Shown here piece by piece: positions 1-11,326 of a stretch of DNA of 64,000 nt. The first letter of the stretch is position 1. Each line of letters begins with the position of its first letter. The notes under the pieces were generated by a model, which saw only the letters and a list, made by a program, of their open reading frames with translations, ran no database searches and was not told the DNA's origin. A program made the position numbers and the translations under genes. This DNA is from Amblyomma americanum (taxonomy: Eukaryota > Arthropoda > Arachnida > Ixodida > Ixodidae). The stretch spans positions 141,076,121-141,140,120 of the forward strand of contig NC_135504.1 in NCBI RefSeq assembly GCF_052857255.1, given 5' to 3'.

Positions 1-2575
1 CTCCGCGTTGGAGAAACACCGCGCTTGAAACACACCGCGCTGGAGAAACTCCGCGTAGGAGAAAGTCCGCGTTGGAGAAGTTCCGCGTTGGAGAAAGTCC
101 GCGTTGGAGAAAGTCCGCGCTGGAGAAACTGCGCGTTGGAGAAACTGCGCGTTTGAGAAACTCCGCGTTGGAGAAACTCTGCGTTGGAGAAAGTCCGCGT
201 TGGAGAAAGTCCGCGTTGGTGAGAGTCCGCGATGGCGAAACTCCGCGCTGGAGAAACTACGCGTTTGAGAAACTCCTAACTGGAGAAACTCCGCGATGGA
301 GACAATCCGCGCTGGAGAAACTCCGCGCTGAAGAAACTCCGTGTAGGAGAAACTCCGTGTTGGAGAAACTCCGCGTTGGAGAAACTCCGCTTTGGAGAAA
401 GTCCGCGTTGGAGAAAGTCCGCGTTGGAGAGTCCGCGATGGAGAAACTCCGCGCTGGAGAAAAATCGGGCTGGAGAAACTCCGTGTTGGAGAAACTCCGC
501 GTTTGAGAAACTCCGAACTGGAGAAGCTCCGCGCTGGAGATTCTCAGCGGTGGAGAAACTCCGCGCTGGAGAAAGTCCGCGTTGGAGAAATTCCGCGTTG
601 GAGAGAGTCTGCGATGGAGAAATTCCGCGCTGGAGAAACTCCGCGGTTGAGAAACTCCGAACTCTAGAAACTCCGCGATGGAGACACTCCGCGCTGGAGA
701 AAGTCCGCGTTGGAGAAAGTCCGCGTTGGAGAAACTCCGCGTTGAAGAAAGTCCGCGTTGGAGAAAGTCCGCGCTGGAGAAACTCCGCGTTGGAGAAAAG
801 ACCGCTCTGGAGAAACTCTACATTGGAGAAACTCCGCGCTGTAGCAACTCCGCGTTGGAGAAACTCCGCGCTGGAGAAACTCCGTGCTGGACAAACTCCG
901 CGCTGGAGAAACTTCGCGTTGGAGAAACTGCGCGTTGGAGAAACTTCGCTTTGAAGAAACGGCGCGTTGGAGAAACTCCGCGTTAGAGAAACTCCGCGCT
1001 TGAAACACACCGCGCTGGAGAAACTCCGCGTTGGAGAAAGTCCGCGTCGGAGAAGGTCCGCGTTGGAGAAAGTCCGCGTTGGAGAAAATCCGTGATGTAG
1101 AAACTCCGCCTTGGAGAAACTTCGCGTTGAAGAAACGGCGCGTTGGAGATACTCCGCGTTGGAGAAACTACGCGCTTGAAACACACCGCGCTGGAGAAAC
1201 TCCGCGTAGGAGAAAGTCCGCGTTGGAGAAGGTCCGCGTTGGAGAAAGTCCGCGTTGGAGAAAGTCCGCGCTGGAGAAACTGCGCGTTGGAGAAACTGCG
1301 CGTTGGAGAAACTCCGCGTTGGAGAAACTCCGCTTTGGAGAAAGTCCGCGTTGGAGAAAGTCCGCGTTGGAGAGTCCGCGATGGAGAAACTCCGCGCTGG
1401 AGAAAAATCGGGCTGGAGAAAATCCGTGTTGGAGAAACTCCGCGTTTGAGAAACTCCGAACTGGAGAAGCTCCGCGCTGGAGATTCTCCGCGGTGGAGAA
1501 ACTCCGCGCTGGAGAAACTCCGTGTTGGAGAAACTCTGTGTTGGAGAAATTCCGCCTTGGAGAAACTTCGCTTTGAAGAAACGGCGCGTTGGAGAAACTC
1601 CGCGTTAGAGAAACTCCGCGCTTGAAACACACCGCGCTGGAGAAACTCAGCGTTAGAGAAAGTCCGCGTCGGAGAAGGTCCGCGTTGGAGAAAGTCCGCG
1701 TTGGAGAGTGTCCGCGATGGAGAAACTCCGCGCTGGAGAAACTCCGTGGTGGGGAAACTTCGCGTAGGAGAAACGGCGCGTTGGAAAGCTCCGCGTTGGA
1801 GAAACACCGCGCTTGAAACACACCGCGCTGGAGAAACTCCGCGTAGGAGAAAGTCCGCGTTGGAGAAGGTCCGCGTTGGAGAAAGTCCGCGTTGGAGAAA
1901 GTCCGCGCTGGAGAAACTGCGCGTTGGAGAAACTGCGCGTTGGAGAAACTCCGCGTTGGAGAAACTCTGCGTTGGAGAAAGTCCGCGTTGGAGAAAGTCC
2001 GCGTTGGTGAGAGTCCGCGATGGAGAAACTCCGCGCTGGAGAAACTACGCGTTTGAGAAACTCCGAACTGGAGAAACTCCGCGATGGAGACAATCCGCGC
2101 TGGAGAAACTCCGCGCTGAAGAAACTCCGTGTAGGAGAAACTCCGTGTTGGAGAAACTCCGCGTTGGAGAAACTCCGCTTTGGAGAAAGTCCGCGTTGGA
2201 GAAAGTCCGCATTGGAGAGTCCGCGATGGAGAAACTCCGCGCTGGAGAAAAATCGGGCTGGAGAAACTCCGTGTTTGAGAAACTCCGCGTTTGAGAAACT
2301 CCGAACTAGAGAAGCTCCGCGCTGGAGATTCTCCGCGGTGGAGAAAGTCCGCGTTGGAGAAACTCCGCGTTGAAGAAAGTCCGCGTTGGAGAAAGTCCGC
2401 GCTGGAGAAACTCCGCGTTTTATAAACTCCGCGATGAAGAAAGTCCGCGACGGACAAACTCCGCGATGGAGAAACTCCGCGTTGGAGAAAAGTCCGCTCT
2501 GGAGAAACTCTACGCTGGAGAAACTCCGCGCTGGAGCAACTCCGCGTTGGAGAAACTCCGCGCTGGAGAAACTCC
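1..2575 (+). repeat. Partial higher-order repeat at the left edge
   Basis: This is 16-bp satellite whose left part is cut by the window edge. The segment from about 1,300 to 2,340 reappears nearly unchanged at about 9,650-10,690 (offset 8,350) and at about 26,084-27,122 (offset 24,782-24,784), so variant order is conserved across distant copies. It contains the monomer variant with T9 changed to A (GCGTAGGAG), and the 14-bp unit in which one monomer ends GGAGA and runs straight into GTCCGCGATGG. No gene is present. Confidence 0.85.
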
Positions 2576-2619
2576 GTGCTGCATAAAATCTGCGCTGGAG
2601 AAACTCCGGGCTGGAGAAA
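2572..2619 (+). repeat. HOR landmark trimer with GCATAAAAT (type A1 example)
   Basis: Three successive 16-mers carry the distinctive changes CTCCGTGCTGCATAAA, ATCTGCGCTGGAGAAA and CTCCGGGCTGGAGAAA. Copies of this landmark occur about 49 times and fall into subtypes. A1 is followed by ATCTGCG. A2 is followed by ATGTGCG, as at 5,314. B1 is followed by ATCTGGG, as at 3,538. B2 has AATCCGGG in its third unit, as at 6,308. B3 has GCGTAAAAT, as at 9,060. The A and B types alternate along the array, which makes them a convenient ruler for HOR phase. A1 and A2 are distinguished from B by the downstream monomers as well. No function is suggested by the sequence. Confidence 0.85.
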
Positions 2620-5313
2620 CTCCGCGCTGGAGAAACTCCGTGCTGGACAAACTCCGCGCTGGAGAAACTTCGCGTTGGAGAAACTGCGCGTTGGAGAAAC
2701 TCCGCGTTGGAGAAACTCCGCGTTGGAGAAATTCCGCGTTGGAGAGAGTCTGCGATGGAGAAATTCCGCGCTGGAGAAACTCCGCGTTTGAGAAACTCCG
2801 AACTCTAGAAACTCCGCGATGGAGACACTCCGCGCTGGAGAAACTCCGCGTTGGAGAAAGTCCGCTTTGGAGAAGATCCGCGTTGGAGAAAGTCCGCGTT
2901 GGAGAAAGTCCGCGTTGGAGAAACTCCGCGTTGAAGAAAGTCCGCGTTGGAGAAAGTCCGCGCTGGAGAAACTCCGCGTTGTATAAACTCCGCGATGAAG
3001 AAAGTCCGCGACGGACAAACTCCGCGATGGAGAAACTCCGCGTTGGAGAAAAGACCGCTCTGGAGAAACTCTACACTGGAGAAACTCCGCGCTGGAGAAA
3101 CTTCGCGTTGGAGAAACTGCGCGTTGGACAAACTTCGCTTTGAAGAAACGGCGCGTTGGAGAAACTCCGCGTTAGAGAAACTCCGCGCTTGAAACACACC
3201 GCGCTGGAGAAACTCCGCGTTGGAGAAAGTCCGCGTCGGAGAAGGTCCGCGTTGGAGAAAGTCCGCGTTGGAGAAAATCCGTGATGTAGAAACTCCGCCT
3301 TGGAGAAACTTCGCTTTGAAGAAAGTCCGCGTTGGAGAAAGTCCGCGCTGGAGAAACTCCGCGTTGTATAAACTCCGCGCTGGAGAAACTCCGCGATGGA
3401 GAACCTCCGCGACGGACAAACTCCGCGATGGAGAAGCTCCGCGTTGGAGAAAAGTCAGCTCTGGAGAAACTCTACGCTGAAGAAACTCCGCGCTAGAGCA
3501 ACTCCGCGTTCGAGAAACTCCGCGCTGGAGAAACTCCGTGCTGCATAAAATCTGGGCTGGAGAAACTCCGGGCTGGAGAAACTCCGTGTTGGAGAAACTC
3601 CGCGCTGGAGAAACTTGGCGTTGGAGAAACTGCGCGTTGGAGAAACTCCGCGTTGGAGAAAGTCCGCGTTGGAGAGTGTCCGCGATGGAGAAACTCCGCG
3701 CTGGAGAAACTCCGTGGTGGGGAAACTTCGCGTAGGAGAAACGGCGCGTTGGAGAAGCTCCGCGTTGGAGAAACACCGCGCTTGAAACACACCGCGCTGG
3801 AGAAACTCCGCGTTGGAGAAAGTCCGCGTTGGAGAAGGTCCGCGTTGGAGAAAGTCCGCGTTGGAGAAACTCCGCGTTGGAGAAACTCTGCGTTGGAGAA
3901 AGTCCGCGTTGGAGAAAGTCCGCGTTGGTGAGAGTCCGCGATGGAGAAACTCCGCGCTGGAGAAACTGCGCGTTTGAGAAACTCCGAACTGGAGAAACTC
4001 CGCGATGGAGACAATCCGCTTTGGAGAAAGTCCGCGTTGGAGAAAGTCCGCGTTGGAGAGTCCGCGATGGAGAAACTCCGCGCTGGAGAAAAATCGGGCT
4101 GGAGAAACTCCGTGTTGGAGAAACTCCGCGTTTGAGAAACTCCGAACTGGAGAAGCTCCGCGCTGGAGATTCTCCGCGGTGGAGAAACTCCGCGCTGGAG
4201 AAACTCCGTGTTGGAGAAACTCTGTGTTGGAGAAATTCCGCCTTGGAGAAACTTCGCTTTGAAGAAACAGCGCGTTGGAGAAACTCCGCGTTAGAGAAAC
4301 TCCGCGCTTGAAACACACCGCGCTGGAGAAACTCCGCGTTAGAGAAAGTCCGCGTCGGAGAAGGTCCGCGTTGGAGAAAGTCCGCGTTGGAGAAAATTCG
4401 TGTTGTAGAAACTCCGCCTTGGAGAAACTTCGCGTTGAAGAAACGGCGGGTTGGAAAAACTCCGCGTTCGAGAAACTCCGCGTTGGAGAAAGTCCGCGTC
4501 GGAGAAGGTCCGCGTTGGAGAAACTCCGCGTTGGAGAAACTCCGTGTTGTAGAAACTCCACTTTGGAGAAACTTCGCTTTGAAGAAACGGCGCGTTGGAG
4601 ATTCTCCGCGTTGGAGAAACTCCGCACTTGAAACACACCTCGCTGGAGAAACTCCGCGTTGGAGAAAGTCCGCGTTGGAGAAGGTCCGCGTTGGAGAAAG
4701 TCCGCGTTGGAGAAAGTCCGCGTTGGAGAAACTCCGCGTTGAAGAAAGTCCGCGTTGGAGAAAGTCCGCGCTGGAGAAACTCCGCGTTGTATAAACTCCG
4801 CGATGAAGAAAGTCCGCGACGGACAAACTCCGCGATGGAGAAACTCCGCGTTGGAGAAAAGTCCGCTCTGGAGAAACTCTACGCTGGAGAAACTCCGCGA
4901 TGGAGACACTCCGCGCTGGAGAAACTCCGCGCTGGAGAAACTCCGCGCTGGAGAAACTCCGTGTTGGGGAAACTTCGCGTTGGAGAAACGGTGCGTTGGA
5001 GAAGCTCCGCGTTGGAGAAACTCCGCGCTTGAAACACACCACGGTGGAGAAACTCCGCGTTGGAGAAAGTCCGCGTTGGAGAAGGTCCGCGTTGGAGAAA
5101 GTCCGCGTTGGAGAACGTCCGCGCTGGAGAAACTCCGCGTTGTATAAACTCCGCGCTGGAGAAACTCCGCGATGAAGAAAATCCGCGACGGACAAACTCC
5201 GCGATGGAGAAACTCCGCGTTGGAGAAAAGTCCACTCTGGAGAAACTCTACGCTGGAGAAACTCCGCGCTGGAGCAACTCCGCTTTGGAGAAACTCCGCG
5301 CTGGAGAAACTCC
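2576..5313 (+). repeat. HOR unit 1 (A1 to A2, 2,738 bp)
   Basis: The unit is bounded by consecutive A landmarks and holds one B1 landmark at 3,538. Its length, 2,738 bp, is 171 monomers plus 2 bp, the remainder reflecting indel monomers. The same length is found for 5,314-8,051 and 16,865-19,602. The segment aligns with 11,327-13,780 at offsets stepping from 8,751 to 8,703 to 8,719; the steps of 48 and 16 bp are whole-monomer gains or losses. Confidence 0.85.
2982..3016 (+). other. Representative variant module: TATAAA hexamer followed by a 13-nt dyad
   Basis: A monomer variant ending GTTGTATAAA puts TATAAA at 2,982-2,987. Two monomers later GTCCGCGACGGAC at 3,004-3,016 forms a 5-bp dyad (GTCCG/CGGAC) around CGA. 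The module recurs at many fixed HOR positions (for example near 4,790, 5,730, 7,540, 13,506, 16,336 and 24,276). The TATAAA resembles a TATA box, but it arises from two changes in the normal GGAGAAA segment and no gene lies downstream. I regard it as a satellite variant, not a demonstrated promoter. Confidence 0.6.
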
Positions 5314-8051
5314 GTGCTGCATAAAATGTGCGCTGGAGAAACTCCGGGCTGGAGAAACTCCGCGCTGGAGAAACTCCGTGCTGGACAAACTCCGCGCTGG
5401 AGAAACTTCGCGTTGGAGAAACTGCGCGTTGGAGAAACTCCGCGTTGGAGAAACTCCGCGTTGGAGAAAGTCCGCGTTGGAGAAATTCCGCGTTGGAGAG
5501 AGTCTGCGATGGAGAAATTCCGCGCTGGAGAAACTCCGCGTTTGAGAAACTCCGAACTCTAGAAACTCCGCGATGGAGACACTCCGCGCTGGAGAAACTC
5601 CGCGTTGGAGAAAGTCCGCGTTGGAGAAGATCCGCGTTGGAGAAAGTCCGCGTTGGAGAAAGTCCGCGTTGGAGAAACTCCGCGTTGAAGAAAGTCCGCG
5701 TTGGAGAAAGTCCGCGCTGGAGAAACTCCGCGTTGTATAAACTCCGCGATGAAGAAAGTCCGCGACGGACAAACTCCGCGATTGAGAAACTCCGCGTTGG
5801 AGAAAAGACCGCTCTGGAGAAACTCTACACTGGAGAAACTCCGCGCTGTAGCAACTCCGCGTTGGAGAATCTCCGCGCTGGAGAAACTTCGTGCTGGACA
5901 AACTCCGCGCTGGAGAAACTCCGTGTTGGAGAAACTCCGCGCTGGAGAAACTTCGCGTTGGAGAAACTGCGCGTTGGAGAAAGTCCGCGTCGGAGAAGGT
6001 CCGCGTTGGAGAATGTCCGCGTTGGAGAAGGTCCGCGTTGGAGAAAGTCCACGTTGGAGAAAGTCCGCGTTGGAGAAACTCCGCGTTCAAGAAAGTCCGC
6101 GTTGGAGAAAGTCCGCGCTGGAGAAACTCCGCGTTGTATAAACTCCGCGCTGGAGAAACTCCGCGATGGAGAACCTCCGCGACGGACAAACTCCGCGATG
6201 GAGAAACTCCGCGTTGGAGAAAAGTCCGCTCTGGAGAAACTCTACGCTGAAGAAACTCCGCGCTAGAGCAACTCCGCGTTCGAGAAACTCCGCGCTGGAG
6301 AAACTCCGTGCTGCATAAAATCTGCGCTGGAGAAAATCCGGGCTGGAGAAACTCCGTGTTGGAGAAACTCCGCGCTGGAGAAACTTCGCGTTGGAGAAAC
6401 TGCGCGTTGGAGAAACTCCGCGTTGGAGAAACTCCGCGTTGGAGAAAGTCCGCGTTGGAGAAAGTCCGCGTTGGAGAGTGTCCGCGATGGAGAAACTCCG
6501 CGCTGGAGAAACTCCGTGGTGGGGAAACTTCGCGTAGGAGAAACGGCGCGTTGGAGAAGCTCCGCGTTGGAGAAACACCGCGCTTGAAACACACCGCGCT
6601 GGAGAAACTCCGCGTTGGAGAAAGTCCGCGTTGGAGAAGGTCCGCGTTGGAGAAAGTCCGCGTTGGAGAAAGTCCGCGCTGGAGAAACTGCGCGTTGGAG
6701 AAACTGCGCGTTGGAGAAACTCCGCCTTGGAGAAACTCTGCGTTGGAGAAAGTCCGCGTTGGAGAAAGTCCGCGTTGGTGAGAGTCCGCGATGGAGAAAC
6801 TCCGAACTGGAGAAACTCCGCGATGGAGACAATCCGCGCTGGAGAAATTCCGCGCTGAAGAAACTCCGTGTAGGAGAAACTCCGTGTTGGAGAAACTCCG
6901 CGTTGGAGAAACTCCGCTTTGGAGAAAGTCCGCGTTGGAGAAAGTCCGCGTTGGAGAATCCGGGATGGAGAAACTCCGCGCTGGAGAAAAGTCGGGCTGG
7001 AGAAACTCCGTGTTGGAGAAACTCCGCGTTTGAGAAACTCCGAACTGGAGAAGCTCCGCGCTGGAGATTCTCCGCGGTGGAGAAACTCCGCGCTGGAGAA
7101 ACTTCGTGTTGGAGAAACTCTGTGTTGGAGAAATTCCGCCTTAGAGAAACTTCGCTTTGAAGAAACGGCGCGTTGGAGAAACTCCGCGTTAGAGAAACTC
7201 CGCGCTTGAAACACACCACGCTGGAGAAACTCCGCGTTGGAGAAAATCCGCGTCGGAGAAGGTCCGCGTTGGAGAAACTCCGCGTTGGAGAAACTCCGTG
7301 TTGTAGAAACTCCGCTTTGGAGAAACTTCGCGTTGAAAAAACGGCGCGTTGGAGATTCTCCGCGTTGGAGAAACTCCGCACTTGAAACACACCTCGCTGG
7401 AGAAACTCCGCGTTGGAGAAAGTCCGCGTTGGAGAAGGTCCGCGTTGGAGAAAGTCCGCGTTGGAGAAAGTCCGCGTTGGAGAAACTCCGCGTTGAAGAA
7501 AGTCCGCGTTGGAGAAAGTCCGCGCTGGAGAAACTCCGCGTTGTATAAACTCCGCGATGAAGAAAGTCCGCGACGGACAAACTCCGCGATGGAGAAGCTC
7601 CGCGTTGGAGAAAAGTCCGCTCTGGAGAAACTCTACGCTGGAGAAACTCCGTGATGGAGACACTCCGCGCTGGAGAAACTCCGCGCTGGAGAAACTCCGC
7701 GCTGGAGAAACTCCGTGTTGGGGAAACTTCGCGTTGGAGAAACGGTGCGTTGGAGAAGCTCCGCGTTGGAGAAACTCCGCGCTTGAAACACACCACGGTG
7801 GAGAAACTCCGCGTTGGAGAAGGTCCGCGTTGGAGAAAGTCCGCGTTGGAGAAAGTCCGCGCTGGAGAAACTCCGCGTTGTATAAACTCCGCGCTGGAGA
7901 AGCTCCGCGATGAAGAAAATCCGCGACGGACAAACTCCGCGATGGAGAAACTCCGCGTTGGAGTAAAGTCCGCTCTGGAGAAACTCTACGCTGGAGAAAC
8001 TCCGCGCTGGAGCAACTCCGCGTTGGAGAAACTCCGCGCTGGAGAAACTCC
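5314..8051 (+). repeat. HOR unit 2 (A2 to A1, 2,738 bp)
   Basis: It starts with the A2 landmark and holds a B2 landmark at 6,308. It is almost identical to 16,865-19,602 at an offset of 11,551. By eye only a few substitutions separate the two, for example GCGATTGAG at 5,779 against GCGATGGAG, and CTTCGTGCTGG near 5,887 against CTCCGTGCTGG. The length is exactly that of unit 1. Confidence 0.85.
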
Positions 8052-11000
8052 GTGCTGCATAAAATCTGCGCTGGAGAAACTCCGGGCTGGAGAAACTCCG
8101 CGCTGGAGAAACTCCGTGCTGGACAAACTCCGCGCTGGAGAAACTTCGCGTTGGAGAAACTGCGCGTTGTAGAAACTCCGCGTTGGAAAAACTCCGCGTT
8201 GGAGAAAGTCCGCGTTGGAGAAATTCCGCGTTGGAGAGAGTGCGATGGAGAAATTCCGCGCTGGAGAAACTCCGCGTTTGAGAAACTCCGAACTCTAGAA
8301 ACTCCGCGATGAAGAAAGTCCGCGACGGACAAACTCCGCGATGGAGAAACTCCGCGTTGGAGAAAAGACCGCTCTGGAGAAACTCTACACTGGAGAAACT
8401 CCGCGCTGTAGCAACTCCGCGTTGGAGAAACTCCGCGCTGGAGAAACTCCGTGCTGGACAAACTCCGCGCTGGAGAAACTCCGTGTTGGAGAAACTCCGC
8501 GCTGGAGAAACTTCGCGTTGGAGAAACTGCGCGTTGGAGAAACTTCGCTTTGAAGAAACGGCGCGTTGGAGAAACTCCGCGTTAGAGAAACTCCGCGCTT
8601 GAAACACACCGCGCTGGAGAAACTCCGCGTTGGAGAAAGTCCGCGTCGGAGAAGGTCCGCGTTGGAGAAAGTCCGCGTTGGAGAAAATCCGTGATGTAGA
8701 AACTCCGCCTTGGAGAAACTTCGCGTTGAAGAAACGGCGCGTTGGAGATACTCCGCGTTGGAGAAACTACGCGCTTGAAACACACCGCGCTGGAGAAACT
8801 CCGCGTTGGAGAAAGTCCGCGTTGGAGAAGGTCCGCGTTGGAGAAAGTCCACGTTGGAGAAAGTCCGCGCTGGAGAAACTCAGCGTTGTATAAACTCCGC
8901 GCTGGAGAAACTCCGCGATGGAGAACCTCCGCGACGGACAAACTCCGCGATGGAGAAACTCCGCGTTGGAGAAAAGTCAGCTCTGGAGAAACTCTACGCT
9001 GAAGAAACTCCGCGCTAGAGCAACTCCGCGTTCGAGAAACTCCGCGCTGGAGAAACTCCGTGCTGCGTAAAATCTGCGCTGGAGAAACTCTGGGCTGGAG
9101 AAACTCCGTGTTGGAGAAACTCCGCGCTGGAGAAACTTCGCGTTGGAGAAACTGCGCGTTGGAGAAACTCCGCGTTGGAGAAAGTCCGCGTTGGAGAAAG
9201 TCCGCGTTGGAGAGTGTCCGCGATGGAGAAACTCCGCGCTGGAGAAACTCCGTGGTGGGGAAACTTCGCGTAGGAGAACGGCGCGTTGGAAAGCTCCGCG
9301 TTGGAGAAACACCGCGCTTGAAACACACCGCGCTGGAGAAACTCCGCGTAGGAGAAAGTCCGCGTTGGAGAAGGTCCGCGTTGGAGAAAGTCCGCGTTGG
9401 AGAAAGTCCGCGCTGGAGAAACTGCGCGTTGGAGAAACTGCGCGTTGGAGAAACTCCGCGTTGGAGAAACTCTGCGTTGGAGAAAGTCCGCGTTGGAGAA
9501 AGTCCGCGTTGGTGAGAGTCCGCGATGGAGAAACTCCGCGCTGGAGAAACTGCGCGTTTGAGAAACTCCGAACTGGAGAAACTCCGAGATGGAGACAATC
9601 CGCGCTGGAGAAACTCCGCGCTGAAGAAACTCCGTGTAGGAGAAACTCCGTGTTGGAGAAACTCCACGTTGGAGAAACTCCGCTTTGGAGAAAGTCCGCG
9701 TTGGAGAAAGTCCGCGTTGGAGAGTCCGCGATGGAGAAACTCCGCGCTGGAGAAAAATCGGGCTGGAGAAACTCCGTGTTGGAGAAACTCCGCGTTTGAG
9801 AAACTCCGAACTGGAGAAGCTCCGCGCTGGAGATTCTCCGCGGTGGAGAAACTCCGCGCTGGAGAAACTCCGTGTTGGAGAAACTCTGTGTTGGAGAAAT
9901 TCCGCCTTGGAGAAACTTCGCTTTGAAGAAACGGCGCGTTGGAGAAACTCCGCGTTAGAGAAACTCCGCGCTTGAAACACACCGCGCTGGAGAAACTCAG
10001 CGTTAGAGAAAGTCCGCGTCGGAGAAGGTCCGCGTTGGAGAAAGTCCGCGTTGGAGAGTGTCCGCGATGGAGAAACTCCGCGCTGGAAAAACTCCGTGGT
10101 GGGGAAACTTCGCGTAGGAGAAACGGCGCGTTGGAAAGCTCCGCGTTGGAGAAACACCGCGCTTGAAACACACCGCGCTGGAGAAACTCCGCGTAGGAGA
10201 AAGTCCGCGTTGGAGAAGGTCCGCGTTGGAGAAAGTCCGCGTTGGAGAAAGTCCGCGCTGGAGAAACTGCGCGTTGGAGAAACTGCGCGTTGGAGAAACT
10301 CCGCGTTGGAGAAACTCTGCGTTGGAGAAAGTCCGCGTTGGAGAAAGTCCGCGTTGGTGAGAGTCCGCGATGGAGAAACTCCGCGCTGGAGAAACTACGC
10401 GTTTGAGAAACTCCGAACTGGAGAAACTCCGCGATGGAGACAATCCGCGCTGGAGAAACTCCGCGCTGAAGAAACTCCGTGTAGGAGAAACTCCGTGTTG
10501 GAGAAACTCCGCGTTGGAGAAACTCCGCTTTGGAGAAAGTCCGCGTTGGAGAAAGTCCGCGTTGGAGAGTCCGCGATGGAGAAACTCCGCGCTGGAGAAA
10601 AATCGGGCTGGAGAAACTCCGTGTTTGAGAAACTCCGCGTTTGAGAAACTCCGAACTAGAGAAGCTCCGCGCTGGAGATTCTCCGCGGTGGAGAAAGTCC
10701 GCGTTGGAGAAACTCCGCGTTGAAGAAAGTCCGCGTTGGAGAAAGTCCGCGCTGGAGAAACTCCGCGTTTTATAAACTCCGCGATGAAGAAAGTCCGCGA
10801 CGGACAAACTCCGCGATGGTGAAACTCCGCGTTGGAGAAAAGTCCGCTCTGGAGAAACTCTACGGTGGAAAAACTCCGCGATGGAGACACTCCGCGCTGG
10901 AGAAACTCCGCGCTGGAGAAACTCCGCGCTGGAGAAACTCCGCGCTGGAGAAACTCCGCGCTGGAGAAACTCCGTGTTGGGGAAACTTCGCGTAGGAGAA

Positions 11001-11326
11001 ACGGTGTGTTGGAGAAGCTCCGCGTTGGAGAAACTCCGCGTTTGAAACACACCACGCTGGAGAAACTCCGCGTTGGAGAAAGTCCGCGTTGGAGAAGGTC
11101 CGCGTTGGAGAAAGTCTGCGTTGGAGAAAGTCCGCGCTGGAGAAACTCCGCGTTGTATAAACTCCGCGCTGGAGAAACTCCGCGATGAAGAAAGTCCGCG
11201 ACGGACAAACTCCGCGATGGAGAAACTCCGCGTTGGAGAAAAGTCCGCTCTGGAGAAACTCTACGCTGGAGAAACTCCGCGCTGGAGCAACTCCGCGTTG
11301 GAGAAACTCCGCGCTGGAGAAACTCC
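8052..11326 (+). repeat. HOR unit 3 (A1 to A1, 3,275 bp, expanded)
   Basis: This unit is longer than the usual 2.7-2.85 kb and runs from one A1 landmark to another, breaking the A1/A2 alternation. It holds a B3 landmark at 9,060. The part near 8,870 lacks 48 bp present in the homologous segment near 20,430. The part at 9,650-10,690 is a copy of about 1,300-2,340. These joins suggest an unequal exchange between non-equivalent HORs. Confidence 0.8.

Noticed and set aside
663..668. TCTAGA site as a possible cloning or assembly junction
   Set aside because: The hexamer recurs at the same HOR position in many units (e.g. near 2,804, 5,559, 11,557 and 14,259), so it is an inherited satellite variant.
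1118..1141. CENP-B-box-like string (CTTCGCGTTGAAGAAACGG)
   Set aside because: It shares the TTCG and CGG ends with the 17-bp CENP-B box, but the spacing between them is 11 bases instead of 7 and the terminal G run is missing. It also follows directly from the monomer consensus.
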